A stretch of DNA of 64,000 nucleotides from Dactylonectria macrodidyma (taxonomy: Eukaryota; Ascomycota; Sordariomycetes; Hypocreales; Nectriaceae), in NCBI GenBank assembly GCA_020744425.1, contig JAGMUV010000027.1, positions 310,001-374,000 on the forward strand, read 5' to 3'. This document shows positions 48,663 to 59,178 of the stretch, piece after piece (the stretch's first letter is position 1; every line of letters begins with the position of its first letter). The notes beneath the pieces are model-generated. The model did not search any database. It had not been told where the DNA came from and saw only the letters and a program-made list of their open reading frames with translations. Both the position numbers and the translations under genes were made by a program.

Positions 48663-49264
48663 AACGAATCTTCCTTGAGGACGGGTTTCGGACGCAACGA
48701 GTTACGCACACCCCCCGCTCGCGGTGTGAGCGGAGGCAGCCTCGCCTCGGACGATAGCGACCAGGCCCGACCCAATACACGAGGCAAGGGCAACAAGAAC
48801 CCGCCCGCCGCAAATGGTCGAAGAAAGGCCGATGAGGCTCCCGCAAAGGCACCCCCGAACAAGAAGTCCAAGGCTAGTAGCGGGGCTGGCACAATGCCTG
48901 AAGACATGGATATGTCTGACGACGAGTCTAACATGAAGTATGATGAAACGGATCCAAGGCCAAGATGATGGATGAGGGGAAACGCAAGGACTTCCTTGAG
49001 CGAAACCGGTATATCTTACTCGAAATTCTAATATATGTATTGAACCATGGCTACTGACATGCCATAGTGTTGCTGCCCTGAAGTGCCGTCAAAGAAAAAT
49101 GCAGTGGCTTGCCAACCTGCACGGAGTCATTCGTCGATGAAAAGGAATTGGTGGCTAAAATTCTTCTTGGCGTTCGGGAAAGAGAGGGCGGAGGTGCCTC
49201 CGACGCAAGGCTGAAGACAAGAAAGAGGCACGAGAGCTACAATCGTGATGGCAGCGCCATGTAA
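48663..49264 (+). pseudogene. atfA-like bZIP gene remnant
   Basis: A broken gene resembling the fungal stress regulator AtfA. The first frame has LRTGFGRNE, NGRRKADEAPAKAPPNKKSK and an acidic DMDMSDDESN. After a one-base shift near 48960 it continues KMMDEGKRKDFLERNR; an intron 49009-49067 (GTATAT...CATAG, 59 bases) joins to VAALKCRQRKMQWLANLHGV. That is the bZIP basic region, with the N-x7-R signature. The following zipper part is again out of frame (ELVAKILLGVREREGG) and ends near 49264. A Helitron 3' end stands 20 bases before the first similarity, so the gene was probably truncated or interrupted by it. It is distinct from the intact bZIP gene at 34584. Confidence 0.68.
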
Positions 49265-49542
49265 AAATAAGTTTGACAAAAAGGATGTTTGACTAAAACT
49301 AGGGCTTTAACTAAAACTGGGCTAAATCGGTCATTTAACGAGACTAGGCCGTTCTGACAAAGTGTGACCATTATCTAACCTCAGTGTATACACCAACAGA
49401 AGTCACTGTAATACCGCAGGAAAAAAAACCCTTTTAAGTCGATCTTGAAATCTTTATTATTTTCTGAATTGGAAGAGTTGTGAGGTAGTGGGCTAGCTTC
49501 CATCATGTCCATTCCGGCAGACGCTGAGATTTATCTCGCTTA

Positions 49543-50100
49543 TTAACCTGCATACACAAGCTTCTTCTCATACTGAACGCGCCAATCGTTTATCCACCTT
49601 CCAATAGAAGAGGGATGTTCCCTGCTAACTTGCGAAGCTTTTATAACCTTCAAGTCCTGCAAGAATTTCCGAAACGATGCACTAGAAGCCACCGCATTCT
49701 CGCCAGAAAGCCCCTCGGAGATAATAACCCCGGGATCCAAAACAACCCTCTCCTCTAAAGACACGGGCTTTCCAAACTCATTGACGACGCCCTGTTCTGA
49801 CCAAGCGTACGCATAAGCTGCTAGGGAAAAGAGCAACTGGCGCCTAGCCCATTTTCGGGGGTTACTGAGACTGTGAATGCCCTTGGTAAGAGGGGAGAAA
49901 AACCAAAGAGAGCTTCTCAATACACGTCCCCGCACCGACTTCTTGTTCATGACGGGAGTAATAAAATGGCCCTCTCGACCTAGGATAATAGAATTAGGCT
50001 GGACAATGACATCGTCAGGTAGCCCTTCTAGGGCGTCTAGCATAGCTAGCACAAGCCGTCTGAGCTTCTCAGGCTCAATATAACAGGGCAGCACTGCCAT
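49543..50100 (-). CDS. Hypothetical protein, 185 residues
   Basis: An open minus-strand frame from ATG 50100 (MAVLPCYIEPEKLRRLVLAM) to TAG 49543. The protein is helical and mixed-charge, with no signal peptide or clear membrane segment: LRRLVLAMLDALEGLPDDVI, RKWARRQLLFSLAAYAYAWS, LQDLKVIKASQVSREHPS, IGRWINDWRVQYEKKL. I do not recognise the family. Length, absence of repeats and even composition favour a real gene or an exon of one. Between 49265 and 49542 there is no gene. Confidence 0.45.
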   Translation of the reverse strand: MAVLPCYIEPEKLRRLVLAMLDALEGLPDDVIVQPNSIILGREGHFITPVMNKKSVRGRVLRSSLWFFSPLTKGIHSLSNPRKWARRQLLFSLAAYAYAWSEQGVVNEFGKPVSLEERVVLDPGVIISEGLSGENAVASSASFRKFLQDLKVIKASQVSREHPSSIGRWINDWRVQYEKKLVYAG

Positions 50101-51117
50101 TTCACAGACTCCTCTCTTGTCCGATTTTAGTGAGGTTTCCTTCTAGACGCAACCTGTTAGCCGTGCGATATTTTTTGTTTGTATGTCCGATCACTTATTT
50201 ATGTTACTCGCCTTGAAAGCCTGTTTAGGGATGAGAAGAGAAAGACGCCAAATATTTCCCGAGTTTTCGGTAAGCGCTGGGAAATAGAGACGAGAGAAGA
50301 AATTCCCATAGTCTCTCGGCGATGCCTCTAGTTTTATAACTCTATTAGGTCTGTATCCACTCGTGGAAAATATAAGTGAGCCACAAAACTTCTACACACA
50401 CACACACACAATTTATTTCGCCCGGTGGCTTATAACCAATAGGGCACTAGTTGCTATTGTACGTTTCTGTTTCCCAAACTTTGTCGTGATCTCGCAAAAG
50501 CCCATGCAGCGTCCAATTTCTGCTTTTGCTTCTTCCTTTTCAATCTTTCCGCGGGTCTCGTGAGGTTTGTATTACAGTATTAACAACCGAACTTGAGGGC
50601 TATTCTCCAAGTGTTCAGAGTCCTATCTACGGCGGCTGAAGCGGTGCCTGCTGTCCATGGCACGAGGTGTTTGGTGGATGTAGGGTAGGTTAGTAAGAAA
50701 GTGGGGTATTGCAACCTGATTTCAGCGTTGCGTGTTGTCAAGTCGACCTGTGGTTATCGCAAATCGTATAGTCGCACGGACTGCGTCCATATTTGGTGTC
50801 CATTTTGCATCGTATTGTCTCTACCGTAATGGCATGACCGTATCTTACGCTAGGCGCCAAATACTAGTGACAACCGCCCAGTAAGCACGTCTAGAATCCC
50901 GATTTTGCTTATGTCACTCATCTATGCAACCTCGCACTCTATCACTCCGCTGATACTGTCCTGTACTGTACCAGTGCTAGGAGTCTAAAACATCCGGCTG
51001 TAGTAAGAATCCACAAGTGGACGCTGGATAGGCTTGTAAGGTCAGTTTAGGGCTATGCTCTTATTGACTTTACTTGATTTTGGTTCCAAAGGGGCCGAGG
51101 CTTGATAGGGAGGTCCC
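50101..51117. other. Spacer without supported gene
   Basis: About 1 kb without a defensible coding region. It has a (CA)n microsatellite at about 50394-50410 and AT-rich patches. Part of it is presumably the promoter of the gene at 49543-50100. Confidence 0.5.
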
Positions 51118-51583
51118 TGTCAAGGCTGGTTACACACAAGGGAGTGAAGAGGGCAGACACGCTGCAAGATAGCAGCTAGCTAGTAGGAATGATGCTGGTG
51201 ACTGTATTGATCTCTGACCCCTTTTTGCCTTCTTCCTCTAGTAGCTCTTCTTATAGCTAGGTCTAGTATCCCTCCTTCCCATACCCTAGCTAGCTAGCTG
51301 TAGCTTAGCTGCTTAGGTCTAGCTAGTTTGATTGGTCTTCTTAATCCTGAGACTCCGGCCCGGCCGGGTCTCTCGTAACCCGGTCGGAGCTCTCGGATCC
51401 GGCCGGTTGCGCTTGGCCCGTGTTCCATAACTCCCTCAGCCACTGGCTAGCTGAAACCTAGCTGTGGCAAACCTGCGGCGTAGCTGCGACCTTGTGGCTG
51501 TTAGGTGCGACCGCCACTGTGTGACGGTGGATTTCTGCAGTTAGGGCCCCATAGACCGTTTTTATGGCTTTTGGCCTCTGACA
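51118..51583. repeat. Solo LTR (466 bp) with 5-bp target duplication
   Basis: Starts TGTCAAGGCTGG and ends GGCCTCTGACA, with TGTCA/TGACA inverted ends, and is flanked on both sides by GTCCC (51113-51117 and 51584-51588). It has CTAGCTAG-rich repeats inside (about 51240-51325) and no coding capacity. This is the usual product of recombination between the two LTRs of one retrotransposon. It resembles neither LTR seen elsewhere in the window. Confidence 0.75.
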
Positions 51584-51726
51584 GTCCCCGACTGACATTA
51601 TGGTACTGTATAAGTAGATGATCCTATACTGCGTTTATTTTGCTCGTTCTTAGACTAAGTCTTTCGTCGACACCTGGCCCAGCCTGAAGTGTTTAAAAAT
51701 CGACCTTTTAAAGTTACGCATCCATA

Positions 51727-52293
51727 ATGGAGTCCTGTGACCAGCGTACGTTTCATTATTAATTGATTCACGACCCATCGCGCTAATTAGTGTCCTATCA
51801 CAAAGCCCATAACGTGGTAGGCGGGCGGGGGGTTACTGTGTTTGACCGCGTCCTGCTTTTCTACCGAACATTTGATATTATCGCAGCTTTTTCTGCTATC
51901 GTCGCCTCAGTCTTGATGGCATTCGGCGGATTTCAGGATCATCAGAAGACAGCTATGGGCCAGATAGTAGTATTGTTACTCGCCAGCTCTGTGGTAAAAA
52001 GTATCATCGCTTTAACTCTGGCTAAAATGCTCCTTTTCAAGTTCGAGGGCCAGCAGAGTTCGACTGAAAGAAAAACACTAATTCTATGGCTTCCAACTAT
52101 ATTGGTCGATATTAGTATTATCGAGGTTCTTGTTGGCCTTGTCCTCTGGATTGCTAATGGTTACCCCATTTGGGTTTCTCTGTTGATTGGAGTCGAGGTA
52201 TTCGCATTCATGGTCGGCACCATGACTCTGGCTTGGAAGATGTGGATGGAAGGGCTCACACTGCGGCCACCTGACCATGATCTGAAGACGTAG
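51727..52293 (+). CDS. Four-helix integral membrane protein, two exons
   Basis: The main frame has no ATG at its head, but a short first exon fits: ATG 51727 to 51745 (MESCDQ plus one base), intron 51746-51790 (GTACGT...GCTAATTAG, 45 bases), then 51791-52293, giving 173 residues. Four hydrophobic segments are seen at about 35-57 (FDIIAAFSAIVASVLMAFGG), 63-90 (QIVVLLLASSVVKSIIALTL), 102-130 (LWLPTILVDISIIEVLVGLV) and 133-158 (WVSLLIGVEVFAFMVGTMTL). The C-terminal tail is short and polar. No transporter signature is recognised; function unknown. It is convergent with the GH16 gene. The first exon is a prediction and less certain than the second. Confidence 0.55.
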
Positions 52294-52747
52294 TACAAAC
52301 CTCTGTGTATAGTGGCGATAGACTGGACAGCGTAGGAGGCGGAATGTGTTTACCATGGTGCGGCTGGGCATGACTCACAGCACGATAGAGGCACAAATGT
52401 TCTATGGTGTCATGTCAATTGGCCAATGTGGTCAGTTTGTCCCAGGTGCGAACGCACTTTAGATACCTTAAACGGACATAAGTCGCTACTAAACAGTTAC
52501 TACACATCATACTACTCAAAGTAGATATAGTTAATTCTCATTTTATTCTAAATAAAAGGTGATCAACATCACAGAATGGCCTAAATGACAAGGTTAAATT
52601 TTTATTACTTATCGCTGGAGTCATATCCGCATATCTGAAGAAAAGAGAACACAGTTCCTTTCTCTCCAATTAGCTGACGCTCTCTCCTTGGAAACCCTCA
52701 TCGCAACTGCCTTAGGTGCAGACACCTCATACCGGGCCCAGCACTCA

Positions 52748-53725
52748 TTACTTATCATTGTAACTGGAAGTAGATTGGTCGAAGATCTTTATGGAATTGA
52801 TGAGCCAGTAGGCCTCAGTGAAGGCAGCTGGGTTGGCAGCGACGTAATCATTACAGTTGGAGGAGAGGGCAGAGCACTCAAGATTAGTATTCCAGATCTC
52901 AGCGGAGCCGGCCCAGTCTCCACAGAAGGTGGTGTCGAAGACTAGGTTGTTGTCCATAAAATAGGTATCTATGTTACAGCCAGAGCCGCCAGTGAAGCGC
53001 GCAGTAGGCAGGCCCCACCCAGACGGATCAAGGAATTCGGCCTTAATGTTGTCAGGGATCTGATTGCGGGCGAAGAACCAGATAGAAATGTGATCTGAGG
53101 TCCACTCCATAGCATACACGCCGCCACCATTAGCATTAAAGCTATTACCGTAGTTCTGATAATTGGCAGTGCTTTGGCCGCAGCCGGTGTGAGCATAACC
53201 AGCGTTGCAGTTAGACTCCAATAAAATGGTACTTTCCAGAGTCCCTTCGTTTGTAATATAGCAGCCGGAACCGGTGTGAAGAGTGATAGTATTGTGGACT
53301 TGAGTATTAACACCCTCAATAATATCAATCTCTCCAGAGACGGGCCAGTTGGGTCCGAAGAGCCACATAGCAGGCCAGACTCCACAGATGCTGCCAGGCA
53401 TATGGATGATATCAGCAATAAAGAGGCCGTGGGTAAAAGAAGTTTGAGAAGTTACACGGACCGATTTGCGGCCACTGGCAGGGCTGACTGTAGTGGTATC
53501 AACACCCATATAGATGGCGCCGTTACGGTCACCAGCGAGACCTTCACTAACAGCAGTCTCAAAGTCAACATACTCAACGAAGCCATTGGTTGGGTCCTCC
53601 TCGTTGAAGAAATCGAATGAGGTAAAGAAGTTTGTAGTATCATAGGTGATGCTGAGGGTGTATATGGTGGCGTGGGCGATTTTACTGAGGACCACAAGGC
53701 TGAGGGCAGGGTTTAAGGGATGCAT
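52748..53725 (-). CDS. Secreted glycoside hydrolase family 16 (endo-beta-glucanase type)
   Basis: A single-exon gene of 325 residues. The N-terminus looks like a secretion signal (MHPLNPALSLVVLSKIAHA, cleavage near 19). The GH16 beta-jelly-roll signature is present: GVWPAMWLFG near 115-124 and the catalytic GEIDIIEGVN at 131-140, with E132 as nucleophile, D134 and E137 as acid/base. Downstream come HTGCGQ, YAMEWTSDHISIWFF and CGDWAG. This layout matches fungal laminarinase/mixed-linked glucanase-type GH16 enzymes, which cut beta-1,3 or beta-1,3-1,4 glucans outside the cell. Several paired cysteines fit a secreted protein. No GPI-anchor tail is visible. The frame is intact. Confidence 0.92.
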   Translation of the reverse strand: MHPLNPALSLVVLSKIAHATIYTLSITYDTTNFFTSFDFFNEEDPTNGFVEYVDFETAVSEGLAGDRNGAIYMGVDTTTVSPASGRKSVRVTSQTSFTHGLFIADIIHMPGSICGVWPAMWLFGPNWPVSGEIDIIEGVNTQVHNTITLHTGSGCYITNEGTLESTILLESNCNAGYAHTGCGQSTANYQNYGNSFNANGGGVYAMEWTSDHISIWFFARNQIPDNIKAEFLDPSGWGLPTARFTGGSGCNIDTYFMDNNLVFDTTFCGDWAGSAEIWNTNLECSALSSNCNDYVAANPAAFTEAYWLINSIKIFDQSTSSYNDK

Positions 53726-54177
53726 GATTGTTTGACGGGAGGGTATTCTCGGATCGAGTCTGAAGTTTCCAGGGAGAATAAGGACATACTAGATTGATTG
53801 ATAGGAGATGTAAGGTATGAAAGCATCAAGACACGTCGGTTTTGCATAGAACGGGCAGGAAAGGGACTTCCCTAATAAGATGAATGAATTGGGGATCACT
53901 GGGATCTAATTCTCCCATCCCCTAATCGTACTGCACAGCCCCGGGAGACGCATCTTGTCGATTAAAATTTAACCACAACCCCTAATCAGGCATCAAGTGA
54001 ATGTTTAATCTGTTACAGTACTGTAACAATTGGCGTGGTTAACGTGAATTTGTCAACAAATGGCTTGATTGATTATTTAGCGTCCACTTCCGGTCTCCCC
54101 AACGTCAGGAAGTGGCCATTGCAGGCTGCCTGGGCAAGCAACATGCAGCGCCGTTAGGTTGGTCCAAATATTCTCGT

Positions 54178-54282
54178 CCCAAGCCTGGGCAGGGTTCGAA
54201 TCCACGACACTCCACGAGCGCTTCCCGAATCCACTACACTGAGGCATGATGTGCCGTGGATTTGAACCCTGAGCCTGGGACA
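54178..54282. repeat. Inverted pair of tRNA B-box-like sequences
   Basis: Left arm 54178-54210 contains GGGTTCGAATCCACGACAC; right arm 54251-54282 contains the complement of GGGTTCAAATCCACGGCAC. Both carry a good RNA polymerase III B box (GGTTCRAATCC), facing each other. Neither arm folds into a complete tRNA by eye: the T-stem does not pair well and no A box is placed correctly. It may be a tRNA or SINE remnant. The rest of 53726-55038 holds no supported gene. Confidence 0.5.
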
Positions 54283-55038
54283 GGTCTGGTGGACGCTTGC
54301 AGAGAATGTCCATCTCCGGACCTGGTACATAATGCATCCGCTGGGAATACAAAATCCCTCAATCTATGCAGTTCGAGCGTGATGAAAGATGCAGGGACAA
54401 AAGAGCGGTGCCAGTGAATACCGGTATAACTTTGCTGGTTTCCCCCTTTCGTGGCAGTAACTCAAAACGACATGGAATATTCAACCCTTCGACGGTTTTT
54501 AACTCAACATTCTCCCGACGGCTACTTGCACACACATCATCTGAGAACACCGCACCTCGCATTGACAACCACCAGCGTTGCCCCAGCCGCACGTGACCCT
54601 TGTTTTCTTTGTGATTGTTCCGCCTCTCCTCGGCGCTGGGGTATGGTTCGGCTGTTGATGTGGCTGTGCGGGGGGGATCTTAAAATAAGTTGCTCCAAGC
54701 AGCAGACAGTAACTTCGTGCACGAGCCGTCTTGCTTGGCTCGGGAGCTGGCACCATCGCCTTGGGAGATCCTTCAATAAGCTCATCATCCCAAAGCAATC
54801 CTTCCATGCAAATATCTTCATTCAGGTATTGCACGTTTCTAATCCTTGGTGTTTTGCATCCCCGTTTCAAAAAACCGAAACGAATAAAAAGAAAAGGAAT
54901 CTACAAGAATCGTTCATCACTCTTCCCTGTCTCGCAATAAACTTTCCACGTATGCCGTGTCCAAGTACTGTCCCGATTCCAATCGGCGATGATGACATCC
55001 GTCTTGCCGCTCGCAGCAACGAAGAAACTCACCCCAGT

Positions 55039-57804
55039 CAGTGCTGCATAGCCACGCGTGTTGTTTCATACTGTTTCATATGAAACTGAAACAATCCCTG
55101 GACCCGGTTTCATACGAAACTGTAACTCTCCCAGTTTCATATGTTTCAGTCGGTTTCATATGTTTCATATACGCCCGATGAGACCCAAATATCTTAGTAC
55201 TTAACCAAGAAAATTTCGCAAACCAAATGCCTTCAACGCAGTTAGAAACTTGCTAACAGTAAATATGTCATCAGCTTCGCCCGCTCCCTTGTTATCGGAG
55301 CCTTCTGACGAGGTCTTGGGACCTGCTTCGCCTGACTCTCCCGTTCCCGCCAAGCGCGCATTGCATCGTTCTCCCTCTGATCGGGCTGGCAAGCGCGCCA
55401 AAGGCCGTACAAACAAAAGCACTTGGAACGAGGCGCGTGACCCTTATGAAGAGAGAGGAGAGAAAGCTCGCGATACCTCATACCACGAAATTTGGTACTG
55501 CAAGCACTGCGACTCCACGAAAAAGCCTAATTCGGTAACGACGAACCTGAGCCGAGCCCGCAAGCACCTGCGGGACTTTCATGGCATCCGGGTTATCGAG
55601 CATGTAGAAAGGTCGGATCTGAAGAAGCGGCAACATGGCACCATTACGGATTTGTTTGGAAGCCAGGAGGAACGTCAAGCCAATCGAGACCTTAATGAGG
55701 AAAAATATTTGGCAAACGCTATTAATATTCCTGCATTCGAGGAAGCACTCGCCAGGCTTCTTGCGGTTCGCAATATCGCCCACGCATTCATCGAATACCC
55801 CGAGTTTCATGCTGTTATACTCTCCTGTAACTATATGGCCCGGGACGTCCTCCTACGCAGCCGCAGTGCGGTGCCGAAGCTTCTCGAAAAGACTTTCGCT
55901 CAACACAAACAAGGCCTCGTCAAGAAGCTTCATAATTCTCTCTCATCCATGGTCCACTTCACCATTGACATGTGGACCTCATCGGAACAGAAGGCGGCAT
56001 ACCAGGCAATCGTGGTCCATTTTGTAGATGCGGAGACGAGAGAAGTCGCTCAAGCGTTATTGTCTGCGCGAGTTCAAAGGAAGCCACAACGGGAAATTGC
56101 AAGCCAAGGCTTTCCTGGATGTTGTCGAAGAGTACGACCTCAGCGGAAAGGTTGGCTACTTTACGATGGATAATCACGATGCCAACGATACTATGCTTGA
56201 CGATATCGCAAAAGAGATTGATGGTTTAGATCCGGTTGCAAGGCGACTACGCTGCAGTGGCCACATCATGAACCTCATCGTTCAAGCCTTCCTCTTTCGG
56301 AGTAAGGCAAAGAAGATCCAGGAGGATGAGCAAGAGGGGATTGGTGAGGCGTATGAGCGACTGTGCAGGCTATCCGAAAAAGAAGAGGGGGGCGTCATTA
56401 CGAAGGCACAAGCCACCGAGGAATGGCGGGAGTTTAATGTTCTGGGGAAGCTCCACAACTTGTGCATGTATTCAAGGAGCTCTACCAGCATCTGCAACGA
56501 CTTCAAGGCCGAGATTGGCAGGGCCTTGCCGAGGGACAATGATACACGCTGGAATTCATGGTTTCGTCTTATTGACGTGGCAATTGAGAGGCGGGCAAAG
56601 CTCATGGATTGGATTCAAGAAAATCATGCCAAGATCGAGAAAGATGCACTGGACCACAACGACTGGAACGAGCTCCGAGACATCCATTCGTTTCTACAAC
56701 CATTTCACCAGATCTCGGTACGCCAAGGCCGGGAGAACACACTCGATGAAGTTCTATCTCATATGGATTTCCTCCATCATCACTTCACGCAGGCTAAAGA
56801 CAAGGCTTTCAGTAACCCACGCTTCTACGCGCGCTTTCACGTGGCTTGGCTAAAGTTCGAGAAGTATTACCAGCTTACCGAACAGGCCCCCGTGTACGTG
56901 GCCGGTATCCTCCTCCACCCAGCACTCCGAAAGAGCTATCTGAGTGGGCAGTGGAAGAGAAACCCAGCTTGGGTTAGCAATGCCGTGAAGTCTGTTAGAA
57001 AGATTTGGTCCACAGAGTACAAGAGCTACCAGCTCCAAGATAAGCAACAGGAGAAAGGGCAAGAACTCGACGAGTTCGATCGCTGGAGGCACAAGGTGTA
57101 CAGCACAGCGAGCGAGGTGAAGGATGAATTCGACCGCTTTATTTATGTAAGTAATTTGAAGCCTCGTAAGTTACCTAATGGCCAGGTTTTGACGATACTT
57201 CGCAGGGCTCACAAGTTGGGATTGGACAACAAACGGCCTTACAGTGGTGGCTTGAACCGACCCAGCGAGAGAATTTTCCCCTCCTCTGCCGTATGGCCGT
57301 TGACATATTCTGCATCCCTCCGATGTCTACGGAAGCAGAGCGAATTTTCTCAGGTGCAAGACGGCAGGTTACATGGGATAGAAGTAGCATGTCTGCCAAA
57401 ATGGTAGAGGCATGTGAGTGCATTAAAAGCTGGATAAGGGTTCCAAAGGGAAAAAGCAGGCCGCTTCTTGCAGGGGTGTTTAGGGGAGCGGATGATATCG
57501 ACACGGCTGTAAGGATACTCCAAGAAGATATAGAGATGGGCAAGGGGGAAGAAAGCGATGGCGAGCCTAGCGAATTGGTAGCATAGGTAGACAGGCAATG
57601 CCAGACATCTTTGAGGTGCCTAGTGGTAAGGTGTATGTCGGCTCCGAAGTTGCCAAAGAGAGGGGGGAAAAAAACAAAGGAATTAGATATTGATTCATAT
57701 GAAACTGAAACCGATTTCATATGAAACTGAAACTATACTGGCGTCCGGTTTCATGAAACTGAAACTCACCCCAGTTTCAGTTTCATAGCGTGTCTATGCA
57801 GCAC
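55039..57804 (+). mobile_element. hAT transposon, near-complete
   Basis: The ends read CAGTGCTGCATAGCCACGC at 55039 and the complement GTGCTGCATAGACACGC from 57804. Just inside both ends are clustered GTTTCATATGAAAC-type palindromes (GAAACTGAAAC, GGTTTCATAC) over about 100 bases, probable transposase-binding sites. The flanks do not show a clear 8-bp duplication. It encodes one hAT transposase with one intron and one frameshift. Confidence 0.8.
55265..57586 (+). pseudogene. hAT transposase with one frameshift
   Basis: Starts at ATG 55265 (MSSASPAPLLSEPSDE). A BED zinc finger is at about 70-110 (IWYCKHCDSTKK...HLRDFHG). The RNase H-like core follows: FTIDMWTSSEQKAAYQAIVVHF. A one-base shift near 56070-56090, between TREVAQALL and REFKGSHNGKLQAKAFLDVV, breaks the frame. 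Then come YFTMDNHDANDTMLDD, RCSGHIMNLIVQAF, ALPRDNDTRWNSWFRL and KFEKYYQLTEQAPVYVA. An intron at 57147-57205 (GTAAGT...CGCAG, 59 bases, phase 0) joins DEFDRFIY to GSQVGIGQQTALQWWLEP, leading to the dimerisation domain (IPPMSTEAERIFSGARRQVT) and the stop at 57586. With only one frameshift, decay is recent. Confidence 0.85.
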
Positions 57805-58058
57805 GTGACGTGGGGCGGAACGATGGGCACTTGAAGTTGAGTGAAAGCACTGCGAGGGTCCTGCGAAGTCGCTGGTACTTCTGTTCACGGGTACGGCTTG
57901 GTTTGGTTGCAGGTCCCCGAGACAAAGATGGACCATTGGATGAACAAAGGAAGACCATGAGTCCTATATATATATGTCAATATATGAAAGTCCAAGTCTG
58001 AAATATTCATCTGATCATGCTAAGATTGGCAATAATAGAAAGCTCTCGGTGAGAGAAT

Positions 58059-58463
58059 CTAGAGGCACGAATTTTTAGTTGAATTCATTCCCCGCTCTTG
58101 GAACGTTGCTGGCGTTATTCTAATAGCCAGAGGATAGGTTCTCTCCTACAATGCAATTAGCTAGCAGGAAATGCAATGAGTAAGTGCCCATACAATCTCA
58201 ATAAGAGGAGTTGGAAATGAAGGGTCATTAGAGGAGTTGTAATCATAGTGCTGATGGTTTTGGCGCACTACAATATAGAAGTCAGCGCCATAGCGGTTGC
58301 TTAGTTGATCACATCTTCTCATCAGTCGCTGAACTGCCCGGGTGAAATTCTCCGTCGCCCTATCCCGCTTTTTAGCTTGCCCGTGGAGCCGTACCGCGGC
58401 AACTTTGTCACAACGAATTCGTCTAGCCTCGTTCAGACAGATTGGAACTGAAACCTTGGGCAC
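58059..58463 (-). CDS. Small MADS-box-like protein
   Basis: The exon up to 58194 contains a MADS/SRF-like core: ATENFTRAVQRLMRRCDQLS, then YGADFYIVVRQNHQHYDYNS and DPSFPTP. Small fungal proteins with this (K)KA.ELS.LYGADVY.VIRR pattern are widespread and uncharacterised. A probable intron at 58146-58193 (GTATGG...CATTGTAG, 48 bases) joins PLIEI to ERTYPLAIRITPATFQERG, ending at TAG 58059. That ending (YPLxxxITPAxF) fits such proteins and supports the splice. The start is uncertain: the frame is open to 58463 without an ATG in a suitable place, so a first exon may lie upstream. DNA-binding function is inferred from the fold only. Bases 57805-58058 and 58464-59178 hold no supported gene. Confidence 0.5.
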
Positions 58464-59178
58464 TGTGATCGTAGACTCCTAGCTCGAGCAGCACAAGCCC
58501 CTCGCATAAGAAGCCCGTATCCGTATGCTATTTGCATCGGTAGATTACGTAGGAGCTTTATTGGCCATTGTACCTATCCCGTCTTGCTGGATGTGGTTGG
58601 TCGAGTTATTTTAATACCTGATGTTTCTAAACGGGTGGTCTTATAGTACGGCGTTACGGTGCGGATAACTTGGGAGTCACTTCTGGGGATAATGAGCGGA
58701 TGTATCAAAAGCTTCACCTGTAAGCGAGTGTAATATTTAATGTCTGGATCTTAGCTGGAAGTTTTGCCAGAGATTCCAAACCAATCATGAAAGGTAGCTA
58801 TAGATAGTTGTATAAAAACTTCTTCAACGATGAGAATGAAGCCAAGATGAGAAACTGTGAGCCCCTTCACAGAATCCCCTCCGCAACTCAATCTATCAAG
58901 GAGTCGTGGTTGTTTAAGAGTACGTCCTATAGGATAGGACATGTGTAGAACGGTACGGTTGGTGTCAAGACTGCCTAAAAGGAGCCTTCTCTGATACTGA
59001 AGCAAGCCATGGAACGATCGATAGCGACAGGACTGCAGCATTCTCCGATGCGATTCAAAATTCGACCACGATGGGAGCTGTTGCATCCCGTCTTTGGTGA
59101 CAACGATTCCAGTCGGACATCAAGGAGAGTTTGTGGAACTTCAGCCGTCGTCACTCGTGCAATGATGGCGCTCTGAGT

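Noticed and set aside
54189..54210. Functional tRNA gene
   Set aside because: B box only; T-stem and acceptor stem do not pair and no A box is correctly placed.
54451..55083. 210-codon open frame
   Set aside because: Composition looks random, it overlaps the hAT left end, and no motif is present.
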